Positions 17,994 through 25,383 of a DNA stretch of 39,495 bases are shown here, piece by piece. The notes beneath the pieces were generated by a model. That model worked only from the letters and a program-made list of their open reading frames with translations. It was not told where the DNA came from and did no database searches. Numbering within the stretch: the stretch's first letter is position 1; every line of letters starts with the position of its first letter. A program made the translations under genes and the position numbers. This DNA comes from an uncultured Treponema sp. (GTDB lineage Bacteria > Spirochaetota > Spirochaetia > Treponematales > Treponemataceae). The stretch is taken from assembly GCA_944389965.1 (NCBI GenBank), contig CALXOI010000007.1:1-39495 (forward strand), written 5' to 3'.

Positions 17994-19735
17994 ATTATCG
18001 TTTCTCCTAGGGGACCGGTAACACTGATTGTCAGATACTGTTCCTCATGATCCGGCATCCGGCAGATACCTGCAAGATGCCAGTCTGTTTCTGTTTGCCG
18101 GGCAAACGGAGGGACTGCCGCCGGATCGGAGGAACCTGGTTGTAATTGTTGCCGGGAAAACAGATTGCGGGGCAGCCGGATACGGACGGTTTCTCCGGGA
18201 ACAAGACGTCTTTTAGGAAATTCTGCCACTACTGTTCCGCCGGAATCAGTGATAGTAACGCAGCATTTGCCAACAGGTTCTGTTACCCGGAATGATACGG
18301 CAATAGAATCATCACAATTTTTTTGTACTTCAAATGTATTGTTCCCGTTCTGTTTGGTTCCAGCTGGTGTATTTGCTGGAAAGGTACGGCTGGGTGCCGG
18401 TGTTCCGGTAATGGGTTCCGGTCCGGGCGTATCAGGATGTTCCTGCCGGATTCCGGTTATGCCGTCGTTTCCGGATGGATTTAAACTGCTGCGGGGACCG
18501 GTTTCTGTTCCGCAGGAGGAATCGCCGGATTTTTCTGCCGGTTCCGGATACCGGATATATTGAGGGACGATACCGGTAACTCCCGGTCCGGCGCACAGTG
18601 CTACGCTGCCGGTTGCAGCCGGTTTTGCGCAGCCGTGTCCGGTTTTCCGGCAGAATTCTGCGGCAGCGGTACCGGCGCGGGTTCCTTCTGCGCTGACGTA
18701 ATCAACTAAATCATGAACATGGAGGGCATTTCCACAGGCAAAAATGCCCGGTACGGATGTTTCCATGTTGTCATAAACGGCAGCACCTCCGGTTTTGGTG
18801 TCAATCTGAATACCGGCCTGCTGCGCCAGTTCATTTTCCGGGATGAGCCCTACACTGAGCAGCAGGGTATCACAGTCAAAATTAATTTCTGTACCTGGTA
18901 TAGGGTTGCGCATAGTATCAACTTTGGTGGCAGTTACCTGTTGTACCCGGTGAATACCGGTAATGTTTGTTATGGTGTGGTTCAAATACAGGGGAATGTT
19001 AAAGTCTTCCAGACATTGTACAATGTTTCGTTGCAGTCCGCCGGGGTACGGATTCAGCTCGATGCAGGCAAGCACTTCCGCTCCTTCCAATGTAAGCCGC
19101 CGGGCCATAATCAGCCCAATGTCACCGCTGCCAAGAATTACGATACGCTTTCCCGGCAGATAACCGGTCAGATTTACATACCGCTGGGCTGTTCCTGCGG
19201 TAAAAATACCGGCGGGTCTGCTGCCGGGCAGTGCAATCGCACCCCGGGGCCGTTCCCTGCAGCCTGTTGCCAGAATGACTGCAGTGGTGGTAATCCGTTG
19301 TAATCCATTCCCGCTGCTTACACATACGACGGTATGGCTTGTCCTGCCTGTACCTGCAGGTGGGCGGGATAAATCCGGTTCTACAGACAGAACCATTGTA
19401 TCTGTTTGAACGGTGAGGTGTGCTTCTTTTATTTTTTCTATAAAACGTTCCGCATATTCCGGGCCGGTTAATGTTTCCCCAAAATAATGCAGCCCGAACC
19501 CGCTGTGGATGCATTGGTTCAGGATTCCACCCGGTTCCACATCCCGTTCCAAAACAAGAATCCGTCCGCATCCTTGTTCCCGGGCACTGAGGGCGGCAGC
19601 AAGACCTGCCGGTCCGGCACCGATAACTACAACATCATAGTCTGTATGCATCTGATGCCCGTGTAGCTGTGCTCCGGTTGCTGCAGTCTTGTCTGAAGGT
19701 ATACTGTTGAGTGATGCGGTATATGGCGTGTTCAT
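17990..19735 (-). CDS. FAD/NAD(P)-binding pyridine nucleotide-disulfide-type oxidoreductase
   Basis: The protein has 581 residues from an ATG overlapping the upstream stop (ATGA at 19732-19735). The FAD-binding motif GAGPAG is at 39-44 and a second dinucleotide motif (ILGSGDIG) near residue 190. The N-terminal 28 residues precede the usual family start; an ATG at 19651 (MHTDYDVVVIGAG) would give the standard length but has a poor ribosome-binding site. A low-complexity insert of about 70 residues (around 18350-18560) interrupts the C-terminal third, after which FEVQKNCDDSIAVSFRV resumes a conserved-looking domain. It is the middle gene of the GlpA-like / FAD / DUF1667 operon, where it probably passes electrons from the flavin of the first subunit to NAD(P) or another acceptor. 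The substrate is inferred from context only. Confidence 0.9.
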   Translation of the reverse strand: MNTPYTASLNSIPSDKTAATGAQLHGHQMHTDYDVVVIGAGPAGLAAALSAREQGCGRILVLERDVEPGGILNQCIHSGFGLHYFGETLTGPEYAERFIEKIKEAHLTVQTDTMVLSVEPDLSRPPAGTGRTSHTVVCVSSGNGLQRITTTAVILATGCRERPRGAIALPGSRPAGIFTAGTAQRYVNLTGYLPGKRIVILGSGDIGLIMARRLTLEGAEVLACIELNPYPGGLQRNIVQCLEDFNIPLYLNHTITNITGIHRVQQVTATKVDTMRNPIPGTEINFDCDTLLLSVGLIPENELAQQAGIQIDTKTGGAAVYDNMETSVPGIFACGNALHVHDLVDYVSAEGTRAGTAAAEFCRKTGHGCAKPAATGSVALCAGPGVTGIVPQYIRYPEPAEKSGDSSCGTETGPRSSLNPSGNDGITGIRQEHPDTPGPEPITGTPAPSRTFPANTPAGTKQNGNNTFEVQKNCDDSIAVSFRVTEPVGKCCVTITDSGGTVVAEFPKRRLVPGETVRIRLPRNLFSRQQLQPGSSDPAAVPPFARQTETDWHLAGICRMPDHEEQYLTISVTGPLGETII

Positions 19736-21177
19736 ACATTCCGTTCCCTGCTTTGTAATGAATCTGCGAGAATCCAGCTGTCCGGTTCTTCCAGCGGAAC
19801 ACTTTCCAGAGGAATGTGTAGTTCCCGGGCAATGATTTCCTGTACCCGGGGACTGCAAAAGCCTCCCTGGCACCGTCCCATGCCTGCGCCGCACCGGCGT
19901 TTTATACCGTTAATGCTGACTGCCGGTACCGGAGAATGTAAAGCGGCTGTTATTTCCCCCTCTGTGACGGTTTCGCACCGGCATATAATCTGTCCGTACC
20001 GGGAATCGTGCTGCATGAGTTTTTGCTGCTCTTCCAAAGAAAGATTCCTGAACACAATCCGGTTTCTGGTTTCAATTACAGTATCTTTTTCTTCCTGCGG
20101 AAGACCAGCCGCTGCCATCATGTCTTCCGCGTAAGCCGCAATGCTCAGGGCACAGGATAAACCCGGTGATTTTATACCGGCAATATCAAAGAATCCGGGA
20201 AACTGTAAACTTTCTTCTATAATAAAATCATTTCGTGTATTGTTTGCCCTGATTCCGGCAAAGTTTCGGATATTTTCTTTAAAATTAAGGGAGGGTAGAA
20301 TTTTTTGCGCTGAATGCCGGACAAAATCCTGCCCTGTAGCGGTTGTGGAAGTATCCTCTTTGCAGGATACGGTTTCTGCGTTGGGGCCTGCCAGCAGATT
20401 CCCATGAACTGTCGGTGCCACCAGCACCCCTTTGCCTTGTGGTGTCGGACATTGAAATATAATGTGGTTTACTAACGGACGCTGGTTTTTGTCAAACAGA
20501 AAGTATTCACCCCGCACCGGAATGATTTTCCAGTCAACCGGTTCCAACAGCCGGTGTACAGCGTCGGCATACAATCCGGCAGCGTTGCATATCCGGCGTG
20601 TCAGCCATTCTTTTCTGCCGCTTTTTACGGTAAATCCCTTGTCTGCCGGCTCAATGGCGGTGACGGTGGTATTCCGGTATAATTCCACTCCATTGGCAAC
20701 CGCATTTTCCGCCAGTGCCAGCGTCAGTTCCCATGGGTCAGTGATGCCTGCGGTAGGTGCAAACAGTGCCGCTACGGCATTTTGTGCAAGGGCTGGTTCC
20801 ATCCGGCGTAATTCTGTCTGGTTCAAAATACGGAGGTCGGGAACCCCGTTTGCGGAACCCCGCTGCAGCAAGGCTTTCAGCACCGGTATTTCTTCCGGGG
20901 AAAAAGCGGTGACCAGGCTTCCGGTTCTGATAAACGGAATTGACAACCGCTTGCACTGTTCTTCCATAAGTTTGTTGCCGGTGGCATTCAGCCGTGCCAT
21001 CAGTGTTCCCGGTTCTGGGTCGTATCCGGCATGAATAATAGCGCTGTTTGATTTTGTACAACCGCAGGCAATGTCAGAATTCTGTTCCAATACTGCGGTT
21101 TTAAGGTTCAGCCGGGACAATTGGTTGGCAAGGGCTGCTCCCGTTACCCCGCATCCAATAATGATGACGTCATACAT
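19732..21177 (-). CDS. GlpA-like FAD-dependent oxidoreductase with BFD-like [2Fe-2S] domain
   Basis: The protein has 481 residues. A DAO-family FAD domain begins with GCGVTG (8-13) and includes the segment TKSNSAIIHAGYDP. At the C-terminus, a BFD-like [2Fe-2S] domain has CRC (399, 401) and CQGGFC (436, 441) as likely ligands, with an extra Cys at 429. This architecture is that of the anaerobic glycerol-3-phosphate dehydrogenase catalytic subunit and its relatives, which oxidise sn-glycerol 3-phosphate to dihydroxyacetone phosphate. It heads an operon with the FAD oxidoreductase and DUF1667 genes, linked by a 4-base overlap. Other 2-hydroxy acids are possible substrates; no glycerol kinase or facilitator lies in the window. 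A strong promoter (21184-21212) sits six bases from the ATG, with no Shine-Dalgarno. Confidence 0.92.
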   Translation of the reverse strand: MYDVIIIGCGVTGAALANQLSRLNLKTAVLEQNSDIACGCTKSNSAIIHAGYDPEPGTLMARLNATGNKLMEEQCKRLSIPFIRTGSLVTAFSPEEIPVLKALLQRGSANGVPDLRILNQTELRRMEPALAQNAVAALFAPTAGITDPWELTLALAENAVANGVELYRNTTVTAIEPADKGFTVKSGRKEWLTRRICNAAGLYADAVHRLLEPVDWKIIPVRGEYFLFDKNQRPLVNHIIFQCPTPQGKGVLVAPTVHGNLLAGPNAETVSCKEDTSTTATGQDFVRHSAQKILPSLNFKENIRNFAGIRANNTRNDFIIEESLQFPGFFDIAGIKSPGLSCALSIAAYAEDMMAAAGLPQEEKDTVIETRNRIVFRNLSLEEQQKLMQHDSRYGQIICRCETVTEGEITAALHSPVPAVSINGIKRRCGAGMGRCQGGFCSPRVQEIIARELHIPLESVPLEEPDSWILADSLQSRERNV

Positions 21178-21183
21178 AAAAAT

Positions 21184-21212
21184 AGTGTAGTCCTGCTTTT
21201 TTTAACTGTCAA
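21184..21212 (-). promoter_or_regulatory. Strong promoter of the GlpA-like operon, possibly leaderless
   Basis: On the minus strand a perfect TTGACA (21207-21212) and TACACT (21184-21189) are separated by 17 bases. Six bases (ATTTTT) separate the -10 box from the ATG at 21177, placing the predicted transcription start on the start codon. Confidence 0.7.
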
Positions 21213-21257
21213 TGAAAAAGCTCTGGTATTTTATGGAAATATTTTGCGGATGATGTA

Positions 21258-21285
21258 TTGTATTCTTTTCTGTTTATGTTAAAAT
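21258..21285 (+). promoter_or_regulatory. Promoter for the exported protein at 21310
   Basis: TTGTAT (21258-21263), a 16-base spacer and TAAAAT (21280-21285) lie before an AAGGA ribosome-binding site at 21299-21303. It is divergent from the GlpA-like promoter in a 132-base intergenic region. Confidence 0.55.
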
Positions 21286-21309
21286 AACCGTACTTTATAA
21301 GGAATATGG

Positions 21310-22074
21310 ATGATGAGTTGTGTAATGATTCGTAACATAAAATTTTGCCTTCTGATTGTTTTGGCACTGTTTTCCTGTAGTTATCTTTTTGCGGATATGC
21401 CGGTATTGGATACAGATTCTTTTAAAGTTGAGGAAAAGCAGGATTTATACAACGGAAAAGTTATTATCCGCAATATTGGCAAAGCAAAATATATTTCATT
21501 AAATCCAATAAATTCTATGGCAGAACAAATAATTTCTTCCATGAAAGATTTGGCTCCGTCGTATCTTGCTGAAATCATTCAGATACGGCCAATGGATGGA
21601 AACCTGGATTTGTTGGAACAATTCCGGGAGATACTGGAACGTGTTGATGATTATACCGGTATACCATATTATTCAGTCCAGAACGGAACTTGGAATAACC
21701 TGTATGATTCTGCAGAAATACATAGTTTTATTTCCGATAGACAAACAACGCAGATGAATGTGACTTTTACTATGAACCCGTTCGGAAATGTAAACACTGA
21801 TATTGTATTAAATATGAATTCTGCCGCCCTGACGTTGCATTATACTATGACGAATACAGGAAAAGTCCGGTGGAACAACCGGTTAACCTGTGTCCAGCCT
21901 CAAAATATGAAGACAGTTATTACGGTATTTCCCAGTCCTGATAATCAGAAGCTTATATTGTATGCTTTGGGTGGAGTGAAGGCTCCTTCTTTTTTCTTTA
22001 TCAGGAACAGGGTTGATACTGCATTTATCAACCGGATAAAGTCCTTTTGTTCTTATGTCTTTGAAAAACTGTAA
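21310..22074 (+). CDS. Exported protein of unknown function
   Basis: The protein has 254 residues. The ATG at 21310 has AAGGA six bases upstream; the next ATG directly follows it. A signal peptide ends near Phe-Ala-Asp (residues about 11-29, KFCLLIVLALFSCSYLFAD). The mature part is alpha/beta, with the sequence ISLNPINSMAEQIISSMKDL early and a strand-rich second half that includes NVTFTMNPFG and TLHYTMTNTGKVRWNNR. No catalytic motif or lipobox is evident. It resembles no family that I can name with confidence; it may belong to a spirochaete-restricted family of exported proteins. It is slightly more AT-rich than the oxidoreductase operon and has its own promoter, so it is probably monocistronic or expressed with the downstream corA region. 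Confidence 0.85.
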   Translation: MMSCVMIRNIKFCLLIVLALFSCSYLFADMPVLDTDSFKVEEKQDLYNGKVIIRNIGKAKYISLNPINSMAEQIISSMKDLAPSYLAEIIQIRPMDGNLDLLEQFREILERVDDYTGIPYYSVQNGTWNNLYDSAEIHSFISDRQTTQMNVTFTMNPFGNVNTDIVLNMNSAALTLHYTMTNTGKVRWNNRLTCVQPQNMKTVITVFPSPDNQKLILYALGGVKAPSFFFIRNRVDTAFINRIKSFCSYVFEKL

Positions 22075-22222
22075 ACCACAGTATTCTGATATACCGGATG
22101 GATGCAGGGTATCCGGATAACGGCTTTGCTGTGGAAAATCCGGTTTTATATTGGAATTATTGCTGATTTAAAATCTGTTTATGGCGGTGATATTTTCGCG
22201 GTGTTTTGGGCAAATATCCAGC

Positions 22223-22251
22223 TTGCTTTTTTTAAGTTTTTTCAGTATAGT
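22223..22251 (+). promoter_or_regulatory. Candidate promoter upstream of leader ORF and corA
   Basis: TTGCTT (22223-22228) and TATAGT (22246-22251) are separated by 17 T-rich bases. Transcripts would begin near 22258, giving corA a leader of about 140 bases. The interval 22075-22222 holds only an imperfect inverted repeat (CCGGAT...ATCCGG near 22098-22126) without a T-tract. Confidence 0.5.
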
Positions 22252-22301
22252 GGCGGTAGTCTGTGGACTGCATATCTTCTAAAACAAGCAGGAGGCATAA
22301 T

Positions 22302-22460
22302 ATGGACAGCGACCCTGGAAACACGTCCGGTATTCATTTATGCCGCAGAAAAACAGTTTGCGGTTTGTCTCTTGAAATCACTTTAGAAGGACACTGTTAT
22401 GATTACGTATTGGCAGCAGCAGAACGGACGTCTTGTCAAATTAGAGCCGGATTCCATTGA
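22302..22460 (+). CDS. Candidate 52-residue leader ORF overlapping the corA start
   Basis: An ATG at 22302 has a very strong ribosome-binding site (AGGAGG at 22290-22295, six-base spacer) and follows a promoter-like sequence. The ORF begins MDSDPGNTSGIHLCRRK and ends at 22460, 62 bases inside corA in a different reading frame. The peptide has four Cys and no recognisable domain. Its strong initiation signal and overlap with the corA initiation region suggest a leader peptide that controls corA translation, comparable in principle to the corL leader of enteric bacteria. It may instead be chance; no conservation can be checked here. Confidence 0.35.
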   Translation: MDSDPGNTSGIHLCRRKTVCGLSLEITLEGHCYDYVLAAAERTSCQIRAGFH

Positions 22461-23439
22461 TACAACCCAGAATACATGGGTTGATGCCCGGTCTGTAACC
22501 CGGGAAGATATAAGAATTCTGGAAGAAGAATATCATGTGGAACAGGAACATATTCTTGATATATTAGATCCGGATGAACTTTCCCGTATAGAAAAAGAAG
22601 GCGGATATATCCTGACGATTGCCCGGGTTCCTGTGTTTATTCCTTCTGACGATATCAGTTATTTTACTGCACCGGTAGGAATAATCGTATATCCCAACAC
22701 CATTATAACCATCTGCTGGACGGATTGCGAAGTATTGAAAGACATTGCAGCAAACCGGCTGAAAGGTTTGAGCCTTACTGATTTTCCGGCATTCATTATA
22801 AAACTCCTCAGCCGGGCAGATACGATGTTTTTGCGGTATCTGAAAGAAATAAACAGGAGATCATCTACAATACAGAATGAACTTCAGCAGTCTGTAAAAA
22901 ACAACGAACTGATACAATTACTCAATTTGGAAAAATCGTTGGAATTTTTTACCACATCGCTGAAAAGCAACCAGTTGTTGCTGGAAAAATTGAACAAAAC
23001 CCGGTTGCTTACTTTTGATGCGGATGACCGGGATTGGTTGGAAGATGTGGAAATTGACAACCGGCAGGCTATCGAGATGACGGATACTTACAGTAACATC
23101 CTGTCAGGAATGATGGATGCGTTTGCCTCTGTCATTTCCAATAACCTGAATATTGTCATGAAAAAGTTGACAATTATTTCATTGATTATGATGATTCCGA
23201 CGCTGATTACCAGCTTTTTCGGAATGAATGTTCAGCTTCCGTTTTCAGATTCCGGCTGGTCAGGGACAATATTCATTACGCTCAGTTGTCTGGTAACTGC
23301 TTTAATTGCGGCAAAATTACTTCTGAAGGAAAAGCAGGTCAGGCCCAAAAAAACACGGAAAACCCGGTTGCAAAAGCGTAAAGAACGAAAATTGATGCTG
23401 CAAGTCAAACGGCAGGAACAACAACTTGAAAACAGTTAA
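22399..23439 (+). CDS. corA: CorA-family magnesium/divalent cation transporter
   Basis: The protein has 346 residues. It has the family layout: an alpha/beta cytoplasmic domain (about 1-130), a long helix (about 130-255), and two C-terminal transmembrane helices (about 256-274 and 289-308) joined by the signature GMN (275-277, in FFGMNVQLPF). The C-terminal tail (310-346) is unusually long and strongly basic (KKTRKTRLQKRKERK), lying in the cytoplasm where CorA normally ends soon after the last helix. The protein forms a pentameric channel for Mg2+ in the inner membrane; Co2+ or Ni2+ transport is possible. An AAGGA site lies nine bases before the ATG. Regulation through the overlapping leader ORF is possible. 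The exported SUMF1-like gene begins 31 bases after the stop. Confidence 0.95.
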   Translation: MITYWQQQNGRLVKLEPDSIDTTQNTWVDARSVTREDIRILEEEYHVEQEHILDILDPDELSRIEKEGGYILTIARVPVFIPSDDISYFTAPVGIIVYPNTIITICWTDCEVLKDIAANRLKGLSLTDFPAFIIKLLSRADTMFLRYLKEINRRSSTIQNELQQSVKNNELIQLLNLEKSLEFFTTSLKSNQLLLEKLNKTRLLTFDADDRDWLEDVEIDNRQAIEMTDTYSNILSGMMDAFASVISNNLNIVMKKLTIISLIMMIPTLITSFFGMNVQLPFSDSGWSGTIFITLSCLVTALIAAKLLLKEKQVRPKKTRKTRLQKRKERKLMLQVKRQEQQLENS

Positions 23440-23470
23440 ATACATGAGTATATTTTATCAGAGGCTGTTT

Positions 23471-24496
23471 ATGAATACAAATATCCGGCGTTTATTTTCT
23501 ATTTTGACTGTAATCTGTGCCATGGTACCGGTTCTTACTGCAAATGAACAGACTGCATTCTTTGATGTGCAGAATGATGTGCAATCAACAACAGTTTTTC
23601 CTGATGTGGATTTTGTTGCTGTAGGACCAGATATTGATGCAGGAATAGAGTATGATGTGTATACAATCGGGGAAAATTCCCAGTCGTATACAGCCCGCAG
23701 ATGGATACAACCTTTTTTTATCAACCGGTTTGAAACATCATACCGGCTCTGGTATGATGTCCGTATTTGGGCAGAAAATAACGGATATGTATTCAGCAAC
23801 CCGGGGCAGCAGGGATCTGCTGGCCGCCGGGGAAGGGACCCCTCTGATTCTGGAAAATACCAGCCGGTTACAAATATCAACTGGTATGATGCCGTCATCT
23901 GGTGCAACGCATACAGTGAAAAGGAAGGCCGTACACCGTGTTATACCTATGACGGCACTGTACTCCGTGATTCCAGTAATACTGCTGTCTGCGATTTGGC
24001 TGAATGCAACTGGCAGGCGGACGGATACCGGCTGCCCACAGAAGCTGAATGGGAATATGCCGCCCGGAAAACGGTTTCCGGTTATCAGCGGGGTGATTTG
24101 CCCAGCGGTGCTGTAACAGAATCAGGTGACAGCGATGCTTCTGTTCCTGAATCAGCTGTTGCCTGGTACGACGGTAATACAAACAGTACAAAAACGGTTG
24201 GAACTGCGGGGACTGCATTCAGTGACAATGCTGCCCCGGGATCCGGTAATGCAAACGCATTGGGTCTCTTTGATATGAGCGGTAACGTCTTGGAATACTG
24301 TTGGGACTGGTATGAATCTTATGAAGAAGTTCCACCAGGGGAATTTTGTGCCGGCCCTGAATACGGGGCGGAGCGGGTCAGCCGGGGCGGCAGCTGGAGT
24401 CCCTATACCGGCTTCATTTACTGTGGTGACCGGTATGCCTATGATCCGAACGAAGCCTATAATTATATGGGGTTCAGAATCGTTTATTCCCGCTGA
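23471..24496 (+). CDS. Exported SUMF1/formylglycine-generating-enzyme-fold protein
   Basis: The protein has 341 residues. I chose the ATG at 23471: AGAGG lies six bases before it and the product begins with a clean signal peptide (about 1-24, LFSILTVICAMVPVLTA). Longer in-frame starts overlap the end of corA. Family hallmarks are GYRLPTEAEWEYAAR (185-199), GLFDMSGNVLEYCWDWY (265-281), RGGSW (305-309) and GFRI (334-337). True formylglycine-generating enzymes need two cysteines just after the RGGS motif; here that stretch has one Cys only (318), so sulfatase activation is unlikely. Related spirochaete proteins are exported and may bind ligands or act as structural or glycan-binding modules. The stop is followed by a hairpin-rich interval (24543-24594). 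Confidence 0.9.
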   Translation: MNTNIRRLFSILTVICAMVPVLTANEQTAFFDVQNDVQSTTVFPDVDFVAVGPDIDAGIEYDVYTIGENSQSYTARRWIQPFFINRFETSYRLWYDVRIWAENNGYVFSNPGQQGSAGRRGRDPSDSGKYQPVTNINWYDAVIWCNAYSEKEGRTPCYTYDGTVLRDSSNTAVCDLAECNWQADGYRLPTEAEWEYAARKTVSGYQRGDLPSGAVTESGDSDASVPESAVAWYDGNTNSTKTVGTAGTAFSDNAAPGSGNANALGLFDMSGNVLEYCWDWYESYEEVPPGEFCAGPEYGAERVSRGGSWSPYTGFIYCGDRYAYDPNEAYNYMGFRIVYSR

Positions 24497-24542
24497 ATCT
24501 GTTGCAAACAGCCTGAACAGGACTTATTCTGGAGGCAAAATA

Positions 24543-24594
24543 CCGGGATGCAGGGTGCATTCCCGGAAGCATACATATAGTGTATTCCGTATGC
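24543..24594. other. Tandem hairpins between convergent genes
   Basis: An inverted repeat at 24543-24566 (CCGGGA / TCCCGG arms continuing as TGCA / TGCA with one bulged base and a GGG loop) is followed by GCATAC (24569-24574) and GTATGC (24589-24594). It lies between the convergent SUMF1-like and phosphoesterase genes and probably ends transcription or stabilises 3' ends. There is no U-tract, so it is not a classical intrinsic terminator. Confidence 0.5.
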
Positions 24595-24658
24595 AGAATT
24601 CCGGGAATGTGCATGGCAACGCTGATTTTGATAGGGTTTGTCCTGATAAACGTTCCTG

Positions 24659-25342
24659 CTACTGCGGGATGATTTCCTTCAATAGGGTCGAACCAACCTG
24701 CCACCCGTTATTTTCCCGGATCAGTTCCACTACGGCATACTTGCCTTCTGCAAGGGAACCCGGGTTTACCACTACAGTCCGTCCGATGTGATCAATTCCT
24801 GCTGATTCATGAATATGCCCGGTTACTACAATCAGTGGTTGAACTTGTTCGATAAATTGTCTGAGCAACGGAGACCCCACATGGAAACCCGCAGATACTA
24901 TGTCGCAGCAGGTATCCTTTGGGGGCTGGTGCATGATTACAATTAAATTTTTCCAGTTATCCGGCTGATCCCGTGTAATAATATCAAAATCAGACAGCAG
25001 ATCGTCATCAGTCCGCTCATTCGGGGTTGTTCCGGTAAACTTTAATGCGCCTCCGCTGCCGGCAAATGCAAGTCCGTCCCAGAAAATACAGCTTTTTTGG
25101 ACAGAAATATCCGCATTCTCCAGTTCTTCCATAAAATCCGGTTCATCACAGTTCCCCAGAACAGCATACACAGACTCATGGGCTGCAATCAGTTTTTTTA
25201 ATGCAGGTAATCCTGTTTCCGGCTCATTGAAACGGGCAAAATCACCGCCAAATAAAATTCCGTCTGCAACCGCAAGCTCCTGTTTAAGTTGTTCAATATA
25301 TGCCAAATCCCCATGAATATCTGACAGTACTAAAAATTTCAT
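24659..25342 (-). CDS. Calcineurin-like metallophosphoesterase (YfcE-type)
   Basis: The protein has 227 residues from an ATG at 25342 with GGAGG six bases upstream; an upstream in-frame ATG would add 13 residues that have no place in the fold. All metal ligands of the calcineurin-like fold are present: D8 and H10 (SDIHGD), D34 (GGDFAR), N64 (GNCDEP), H138 (VIMHQPP), H176 and H178 (TGHIHES). The family hydrolyses phosphodiesters or phosphomonoesters with two divalent metals in the cytoplasm. The natural substrate cannot be read from the sequence. It lies 41 bases downstream of hisC on the same strand, with a TATAAT-like element between them, so it may be transcribed both with hisC and separately. 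Confidence 0.92.
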   Translation of the reverse strand: MKFLVLSDIHGDLAYIEQLKQELAVADGILFGGDFARFNEPETGLPALKKLIAAHESVYAVLGNCDEPDFMEELENADISVQKSCIFWDGLAFAGSGGALKFTGTTPNERTDDDLLSDFDIITRDQPDNWKNLIVIMHQPPKDTCCDIVSAGFHVGSPLLRQFIEQVQPLIVVTGHIHESAGIDHIGRTVVVNPGSLAEGKYAVVELIRENNGWQVGSTLLKEIIPQ

Positions 25343-25383
25343 GTGTAACCTCCATAGTGCGTTCCGGTACGGCCGGTACAATA

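Noticed and set aside
22102-22386. 94-codon frame before corA
   Set aside because: No ribosome-binding site, no domain, and it starts before the promoter at 22223.
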